Assembly (NCBI GenBank): GCA_015501585.1
Contig: JADNRY010000836.1
Coordinates: forward strand, 1 to 24,547
DNA length: 24,547 nucleotides
DNA from: Rhodocollybia butyracea
Taxonomy: Eukaryota; Basidiomycota; Agaricomycetes; Agaricales; Omphalotaceae
Direction of reading: 5' to 3'
Positions 18,378 through 24,547 of the stretch are shown one piece after another. The notes beneath the pieces are model-generated. The model was not told the origin of the DNA and ran no database searches. It worked only from the letters and a program-made list of their open reading frames with translations. The position numbers were made by a program, and so were the translations under genes. The number at the start of each line of letters is the position of its first letter. Within the stretch, counting starts at the first letter, position 1.

Positions 18378-19118
18378 ATGTGTCCTTCGATATCTCTCCC
18401 ATCTATCGACGAGATGTTTCCTCGTGCGTTCGGATTAAAACACTCGATGCGCCTCCATTAATGAAGCCTGTTTTTTCAGTCCACTTGATAAATGTTCCTC
18501 CTCAACGCCGATTAGAGCTACTGGTTAGTCGATACAACACTACATGTTAAATTTTGTGTACCTACTGTTCTCCCCAGGCGATGGAACTATCAGATGGCAA
18601 GCCCCAGGACCGAGTCGAGCCCCCCAGTCCCCATGAACGCATTAGCACGGGAAAATTGCTCCGTAAAGGAAACCTTCCCCATACGGAAGCGTCAGAAGAG
18701 CAGCATTTATTGAATTCCAGTCGTTCGATGACACTTTCATCCGACGAGGACGACCGCTTAGATCGCGAATACCCTCTGCAAAAACAAACCAAAAGACATG
18801 TCTGTGCCCTATGCTGTAAACGCTTCAATCGTCCAAGCAGTCTTCGAATTCACTCAAATACTCATACAGGCGAGTTGCTTCTTGTATTTTTGGAGTATGC
18901 TGACTGAAGTATTTGACGGTCACGATTACAGGTCTAACTCGTAAGTGTTTCTGGGCACTCTCATCCGAGTCCACTATCCTTACTAAATGACCTAGCATTC
19001 CGATGTCCTTACCCTGGCTGTGGAAGAAGGTTTAATGTCAGCTCAAATATGCGTCGTCACTATCGCAAAACACAATTTTCCACCCACAGGAACCCCACCT
19101 GATAGTTGGGAGGACTAA
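18378..19118 (+). CDS. Small two-finger C2H2 zinc-finger protein, with microexon and one-base insertion
   Basis: Likely a nuclear DNA-binding regulator; targets unknown. Exons: 18378-18423, 18480-18523, 18578-18869, 18932-18940 and 18996-19118. The start is supported by MCPSISLPSIDEMFP, a motif found before C2H2 fingers in many fungal proteins. Then come an acidic Ser-rich region, SSDEDDRLD, a basic KQTKRH and finger 1 (HVCALCCKRFNRPSSLRIHSNTH, C-x2-C-x12-H-x3-H). The linker TGLTPF, similar to the usual TGEKPF, is formed across two introns and a 9-base exon. Finger 2 is FRCPYPGCGRRFNVSSNMRRHYRK. As written, an A4 run at 19067-19070 shifts frame before the last His and gives an early stop at 19102 (165 residues). 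With one A fewer the protein has HYRKH, a complete C-x4-C-x12-H-x3-H finger, and ends PPDSWED at 19118 (170 residues). The third intron begins with GC. Confidence 0.82.
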
Positions 19119-20427
19119 AACATACTTAGTTAGCCATGCTCTTTGGCCACCATCGACATAGTAAATTCAAATAATAACAGTCAAGTAGAATAACAAGTCT
19201 TTATGTAGCTCAATACCCCTGTGGATCCTTGTAATATACTCCCGATATCTCTGATGAAGCTATACTCCCGAGTAAGACTGAGTAAAACTACAAGAGTAGC
19301 AACCTACCAAAGGTGAACGGTAACGGTCACGTATTGTGATAAACATGTATAGCGCAAGCTCCCTTGTCTGGTTTAGGTAAATTGTCGTTGGCCAGGTGGT
19401 CCAGGAGCATTCTGTTCCTACATACCGAAAATTGCGCAAGGACAGATGCAAACCAAGATATAAAATGCATCAAAAGCAAAAAATAACAACGTGAATTGAC
19501 AAGGTTGTACTAAGCGTCCCATAATTCGTGGTTGTACCTACACAGACTGTAACTCCAATCCCGTTTTTCCCGTAAATCCATGGGCATTTCACGACCCCAC
19601 GGATGTTCCTAGCTTAAGACAATGGAAATATCTTTATGATATCGTTTCGTGTAGTCGGTATCACCTCATGGATCGACAGGGGGCCGCGCTGCGAGGGGCG
19701 TAGGACGATAATTCAACTGAGAGCGAAGAGTGGCGAACATGAGCCTTAGAAGTGGATTAGACCTCAGCTGTTATCGAAGGACGATGTCCCAATACCTGTC
19801 GAGGTTAAATTGTCGTATGACTCGAGCCTTCTGGTCGTGTCAATCTGGCATAGTCAAACCCAGACTTGAACATGTGCAAACAATTCACTTGACCTGTCCC
19901 CCGGTGTTAAAGAGCAAGTAGGTAATGCTAATTCAACAGCAGAATTGATAGAGTGTTCCTGGTTTGCTTCACGGTTCTTTGAGGATCTAGAAGATGCGGA
20001 TTGCTGGGCCTCCGAACCCCTTTGGCTGGTTTCTCAGGGATAATAGGAAGGATAATAGGAAGAACGGATGTCAACCTCCAATATTGATGACAATTCTCGG
20101 AGATGGATATCAATTTGTGAAAATAGACGGCCAATGCAACGATGGGGAAACGCGGAGACATACTGTAGAATGGTTTCGAAACGCGCAATCAACCGTGATA
20201 CGCCCGCGCTAGCCTTCGGGTTTCAGGGTTTGCCATTCCGTGCTGGTTCCGTTCTACTCTGCCGATCGTAGGCTCCTGGTATCACGCTCAATTAGTTTAA
20301 CACGTAGGGAGTACAATATCAAACTTGTCTATTGATTTGAGATGCATTGCATACAAAAATTCGTCTTCAAAGAAGAGGAAGGGTAACAATCCGCAGGGAA
20401 ATATTCATGTCCAACCAGAGATTCTCT
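19119..20427. other. Stretch of about 1.3 kb without a clear gene; one ambiguous open segment
   Basis: On the plus strand, 19548-19689 is open and reads NPVFPVNPWAFHDPTDVPSL, after a splice-acceptor-like CTACACAG. In another frame 19753-20042 is open apart from one TGA and contains DDVPIPVEVKLSYDSSLLVV, then ELIECSWFASRFFEDLEDAD. These have coding-like composition but match no family I know, and I cannot build a model. A short duplication GGATAATAGGAA follows near 20038-20064. It could be a decayed gene or one with several indels. The right end is the 3' flank of the BAR gene. Confidence 0.3.
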
Positions 20428-21713
20428 TCAAGCACCGCATATGGAAAGCTCACGCATTTCCTGAAGACACCCTCAACCTAAGGAGAGTAAATTGGTCTGT
20501 GGGTGGGGCCAGGCTGTGTCACTATGGAGACTTACCTGAGCATCTAGTTGACCAGCTGCATAATCATCTCTAACGCTGTCTTCAAAATACCTAGATGCAG
20601 TACCACAATTGATGGAAGCAGTGATAATGAACGCGCTACGATACGTACCTCTGCACCCCACTAAGTTTTTCGTACCCCTCTTCAGCAAATTTAGATTGCA
20701 TACGGATCATCGCTTCAAAGCTTGGGTCAAAGTAGGGGACACGCAGATCAAGAAGATTGGGTAGTTCGGCGATGAGTTGGTCGTTCAGCACATCGAAGAC
20801 TTCTTTCGCATCGTCATGTTCTTGTTGAGCCTTGTCGAGGAACAATCATAAATAATGAAGGTGAGGCTGGGAGAGAAGAACACACCTTGGGAAGTTTTGT
20901 AGGATCTTCGCTGGGCTTTTCAACGAGCTTTCGTAGTTTACTTCGAGTAGCATCATAATCGAGGAGCTGAAGATTGAAAGGGTAAGGACGAATAGATGTC
21001 ACACTATCAAAACTTACTTTCTTGTTCCGTTTTGCGATATGCTCATTCACGACTGGGAAGTAAGCGCACATCTTCCCTAGAGGTTCGGATATTGCTGTGC
21101 GGAAGGGCATATCCTAGAAGGATACAAAGTCAGTATGGTGATTTCATCGGAGAGTAAAACAGACCAATTCTCGACCAAATCCTCCATCTAAATCGTCCAC
21201 GGATCGCTTATACGCATGTCCCGCCATCGCACCTTCAGAGGTTTGATCTGCAACACCGTAGAAGACTTCAAGGGTTTCCGCTATACGTGTTTGCGCCGCC
21301 GTCATTGCTACGATACATTGAGTGTCGGTGCCATCGAGTTAAGCAGAGATGCCACACCTCTCATCGCATCCCAGTAGGCTTTGCTGTCCTTCTGCAACGC
21401 CGTGCATTCCTTCTCGAATCTAAAGAGATGATGTTAGCGAGATGACTTGGGGGCAAACAGAGTCCGACGCACGTCCTGTATTTGGCTTCCTCATCGGCAA
21501 ACTCCCTGTCTACAGTTCTTTCAATCTGACCGGTCTTTTGCATGAGCTGGATATCGTATTAGATTTGGCGTTCATTATCACTAGGACTAGAAGAAGTATA
21601 AGTACCGTTGTTCCCGCTCGGTTCACTGATTTCTTGAAGCTAATAATTGTATAGCTCAGACCAAACAATAGATCCACGGACAGCCAGCCAGAGACTTACC
21701 CAGACCAACTCAT
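20428..21713 (-). CDS. hob3: BAR-domain protein of the Hob3/Rvs161 (amphiphysin-like) family
   Basis: Family role: an N-BAR protein that senses or makes membrane curvature in endocytosis, actin organisation and cytokinesis; Rvs161 works as a heterodimer with Rvs167. Ten exons on the minus strand join in frame: 21713-21700, 21639-21606, 21546-21473, 21419-21358, 21307-21165, 21113-21018, 20966-20886, 20830-20649, 20590-20536 and 20477-20428. Seen: MSWSGFKKSVNRAGTTLMQK at the start, matching the family's MSW...FKK...QKTG; TALQKDSKAYWDAMRAMTAA; MAGHAYKRSVDDLDGGFG; GKMCAYFPVVNEHIAKRNKK; LLDYDATRSKLRKLVEKP; ELPNLLDLRVPYFDPSFEAM; and DDYAAGQLDAQVEGV. The expected length is 263 residues, against about 264-265 in yeasts, covering only the BAR domain with no SH3. 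One base appears lost near 20463-20467 in the last exon; correcting it restores QEMRELSICGA-stop. Hob3-type is preferred over Rvs167-type because no SH3 domain follows. Confidence 0.92.
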
Positions 21714-22185
21714 GCTGGGCACAAATTCTGATAAATCGGGCTTGATTTGAACAAAGTTAAAGAGAAAAGGGCTGTGGCTTAAATAAGCGCTCATAACTAA
21801 TCATCTTTCGTCTTGCATATTATATCCATATGCATCCGGCGCGCGCTTTTCACGACGAAATTCCTGATATCCCAGAAAAATACCCTCCTCCTCATCCAGA
21901 CTTCGAGGCTTTTCGTCCTCCAAAATCCCAGTCAAAATTTTTGCTTGGCTTCTTGATTTTCAACGTCAACCCCCGAGGGGCCTGTTTTAGGCCTACGTTA
22001 TGTGGATTCTCCTCTCCTCTCCACTCCACCCATCCTAACCTAATAAATTACCTGTCCTCAATTACTTCATCGATTAACTCTTCCTTAAATCAATTCCAGA
22101 CGGCCATCTATAAACATATACATTACCAGTCCACAATATCTAATGAGTTATGTGTATTCCCCACTCCAACCATCCCGTTTCTTCC
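21714..22185. other. Intergenic region upstream of the BAR gene and downstream of the ABC gene
   Basis: It should contain the BAR gene promoter and the ABC transporter 3' UTR. TAAGCGCT occurs at 21784-21791, about 70 bases upstream of the BAR start, like the TAAGCGCTT sites at 5272 and 7369. A plus-strand frame from 21830 begins MHPARAFHDEIPDIPEKYPP and looks coding for about 40 codons, then becomes low-complexity and runs into the ABC 3' end. I do not call a gene. Confidence 0.4.
21784..21791. promoter_or_regulatory. TAAGCGCT element upstream of BAR gene
   Basis: This is an 8-base match to the element shared by the promoters at 5272 and 7369, placed about 70 bases before the BAR-gene start. 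It lacks the final T that completes the AAGCGCTT palindrome. Weak evidence on its own. Confidence 0.3.
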
Positions 22186-24547
22186 TCAATTAACACCTTC
22201 CTCGATCAACTCCGCCGCCGCCTGTTGCTGCTGCCATAACCTATAATACAACCCTCCTCTCCTCATCAGCTCCTCGTGCGTCCCCTGCTCTGCAACCCTC
22301 CCCTCCTGCAGCACAACAATCAAATCCGCCTCAACGACAGTCCTCAGTCGATGAGCAATAAACACACTCGTGCGCGATTCTCTCAAAAGCGCATTATTGA
22401 TATTCTTCATCAGCTCAGCCTCAGTATGTGCGTCCAACGCAGAAGTCTGTATCCCCAATCAACCAATCAAATCAGTAAACCTGAACCGGCGCATACACCT
22501 CTGAAGCAAACACTCACCGCCTCGTCGAAAAACAATATCGCGGGATCCTTCAACAACACCCTCGCCACCGCCAACCTCTGCTTCTCTCCCCCACTAATCA
22601 TCAACCCCCTCTCCCCAACCTTCGTCCGATACCCCTCGGGCAAACTCAATATCGCCTCATGCACATTCGCCTTCCCCGCCGCCTCCATCGCATCGCTCTC
22701 CCCCTTCCAAATTCCCATACCGCACATTATGCATCACATCCGCGTGGAACAAAGGCGTGTCCTGGGAACAACACCGATGGCGTGCCGCAGGCTCGCGAGC
22801 TGCACTTGCGCGATGTCTTGGTCCCCGATGGAGATCTTCCCCGAGGAGGGGTCGTAGAAACGGAAGAGGAGCCTTAGGATCGTGGATTTACCGCATCCCG
22901 AGGGCCCGACGATGGCAGTGCGTTTGCCGGCTGGGATGGTGAAGCTGAGGTCGCTGAAGATCGGGCGGCTCGGGTTGTACGCGAAATTGACTTCTCGAAG
23001 CGGATGTCTTGGACTGGGAGATTGAGAGGCTGGGCGTTTGATGCGTCTTTGATGGGCGGGTTGTTTTCGCGGAGGTTGAAGAGGACTTCCATGTCGAGAG
23101 GTTCTGTTGGAGTTCGCGGTAGATGGTTCCTAGGAAGTTGAGAGGGAGGGAGAGTTGGAAGATCAATTGGTTGATCATGACGAGGTCTCCGACTGTCATT
23201 GTACCTAGCGTTGGATAGAGTAAGACTGTGTAACCCTCATGAGCATCGTACGACGTACCGTTATAGACTCCTTGAGCAGCCATCAACATTGTCATCGTCA
23301 ACGCACTAGAAAGATGACACTCTGCCCGGCATTCAAGAACGCCAACGACGTAGTAATCTTCACCGACGACCTCTCATACTCCCGCAAATGCCCATCATAC
23401 TGCGCGACTTCTACTTTTCGTTGTTAAAGTGCTGTGAACTGAAATGCTTGAGCTAACACGCCAACAAAACCACTTATTGAACGCAAATAGTTACAAACCT
23501 TGACCGCCTCGAAATTGATCAACGAGTCTACAGAGGAGCTCGCTCCGCGCTGGTCAGCCTTGTTCGCATCGCGCCGGAATTGCGTTCGCCAGGATGTGGT
23601 GCGGATAGTAAACCACGCGTAGGCAGCAAGCGTGCCAGCAGTGATCGCCGCGAAGTCCCAGCCGAATTTGTATGTCAGGATACCACACACCATGGATATC
23701 TCCAACGCAGTCGGTGCTATTCGGAACAAAATAGCTTGAAGAAGGAATGTAATGCCTCTAGTAAAAATCGATGATTAGACACAAACAAGGGGCTGAAAAC
23801 ACAGCAGCACGTACTTGGTACCACGGTCGATAGCACGCGTCAAACCACCAGTCTGTCGCGCGAGGTGGAATTTCATGTCCATATGCAGCAGCTGTTCAAA
23901 ACGTCTCCCTTGCGACTTTGCGTATAGCTCGCTGTCCGATATTTGCGAACACTGCATTGAGCAGTTCACCGAAAACCGTAGCTCCAATACGTGCGAGACC
24001 ATCTACAAGTCACAGTAAGCATATCACACGAAAACATGGGCGGATAACATACATCCCAAATTGTAGCCCCAGCAATAGTCCAAACAGTCGCGCTCGACGA
24101 AGGATCCAAAGGCACATTCAACGAATCGATGATTTGTTTGAAAATGAGAGGCACTTGTACATTGAGAACCTACACGGCCTTGCGTTTTTCAGCTGGGTCT
24201 AACAAACGAGAGGTGGGTGTACACGAAACGTACCTTGCCGGAAATGAGAAACATAAAGCCAAGGATGACGGTTCCTCGCGTTTTCCAATCACCCTTGGGC
24301 CACACATTCACCAAAGACTCTTGATGATCTTCCAATTGCTTCTGCGCTCCTGTGCCGGTGGACTGCGGCGGCTCGAGAGAATGAGAAGCGGGAGCGGTGG
24401 GGGAGCAGACTTGGACTTGAAGTTAGAGCCTGGTCATTCTTCCGACTCTGAGCCTTGGGCTCGTTCCCTGAGGCCAAATTCTGGTAAAGTCTACAGCTGG
24501 TGTATGTGGATGTATCCCACTTCGTACGAACTTTGCGGAGCGAAAAG
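22186..24547 (-). CDS. atm1: Mitochondrial Atm1-type ABC half-transporter, 5' end beyond window, frameshifted
   Basis: Family role: inner-membrane ABC exporter of mitochondria that sends a glutathione-linked sulfur compound to the cytosol for Fe-S assembly. Seen on the minus strand: an Arg/Lys/Ser-rich start at the edge ([17 protein letters not shown]) fitting a transit peptide; [58 protein letters not shown], a hallmark of this group; [36 protein letters not shown]; then the nucleotide-binding domain with Walker [11 protein letters not shown]-loop VVPQDTP, signature [13 protein letters not shown], Walker B ILFFDEA, D-loop SALD and switch His in FIAHRLRT. It ends [19 protein letters not shown]. 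Short GT-AG introns are clear. Frame breaks lie near 22702, 22765, 22991, 23099, 23311, 23416, 23899 and 24400, each consistent with one base, with every motif intact. Atm1 rather than other half-transporters is favoured by the [14 protein letters not shown] segment. Confidence 0.9.

Noticed and set aside
23776..23815. A further frame break in the Atm1 gene after the RGTK codons
   Set aside because: The intron donor is GTACGTG after ACC-AA; splicing in phase 2 to AGGCATT gives TKGITFL without any indel.
1..24547. Biosynthetic or functional gene cluster linking transporter, monooxygenase and zinc finger
   Set aside because: The genes belong to unrelated housekeeping pathways and no backbone enzyme such as a PKS, NRPS or terpene cyclase is present; the cis-prenyltransferase is of the dolichol type.
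1..24547. Transposable elements, terminal inverted repeats, CRISPR arrays or viral insertions
   Set aside because: I found no transposase, reverse transcriptase or integrase motifs, no long terminal repeats and no regularly spaced repeats.

Overview
The window looks like nuclear DNA of a filamentous basidiomycete, most likely an agaricomycete. The evidence is many short spliceosomal introns of about 48-70 bases with GT(A/G)NGT donors, intron-bearing nuclear tRNA genes, and fungal families: a Ssr4-type SWI/SNF and RSC subunit, a Hob3/Rvs161 BAR protein, a NiCoT nickel transporter, an Atm1-type half-transporter and a C2H2 protein with an LPSIDEMFP motif. The genus cannot be read from the sequence. 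A Rhizoctonia-like fungus is possible, but that is only an impression.

Layout from left to right: the 5' part of an acetoacetyl-CoA synthetase gene (minus, cut by the left edge); a NiCoT nickel/cobalt transporter (minus); a tandem duplication carrying two intron-containing tRNA-Val(AAC) copies (plus); a Ssr4-like chromatin-remodelling subunit (plus); an intron-containing tRNA-Asp(GTC) (plus); a long disordered coiled-coil and RS/RGG-rich protein (plus); a cis-prenyltransferase of dolichol synthesis (plus); an unrecognised multi-exon gene with a likely C-terminal membrane segment (plus); a flavin-containing monooxygenase with a signal-like N-terminus (plus); about 1.2 kb without a clear gene; a small two-finger C2H2 protein (plus); about 1.3 kb with one ambiguous open stretch; a Hob3/Rvs161 BAR protein (minus); and a mitochondrial Atm1-type ABC transporter (minus, cut at its 5' end by the right edge).

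The genes are mostly unrelated housekeeping functions. I see no operon-like or cluster logic, no transposon, no CRISPR and no defence system. The strongest unexplained signal is that most otherwise well-conserved reading frames are broken by single-base indels, mostly deletions and often in homopolymers, with family motifs intact on both sides. The cis-prenyltransferase and the monooxygenase are free of them. This fits uncorrected long-read consensus errors better than gene decay, and it means gene models here must be built across frameshifts. Other points of interest are a telomere-repeat-like motif next to TAAGCGCTT in two promoters, a 9-base microexon beside a GC-AG intron, and a tRNA trailer that can pair perfectly with the acceptor 3' strand. 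I did not find a convincing new biological system.
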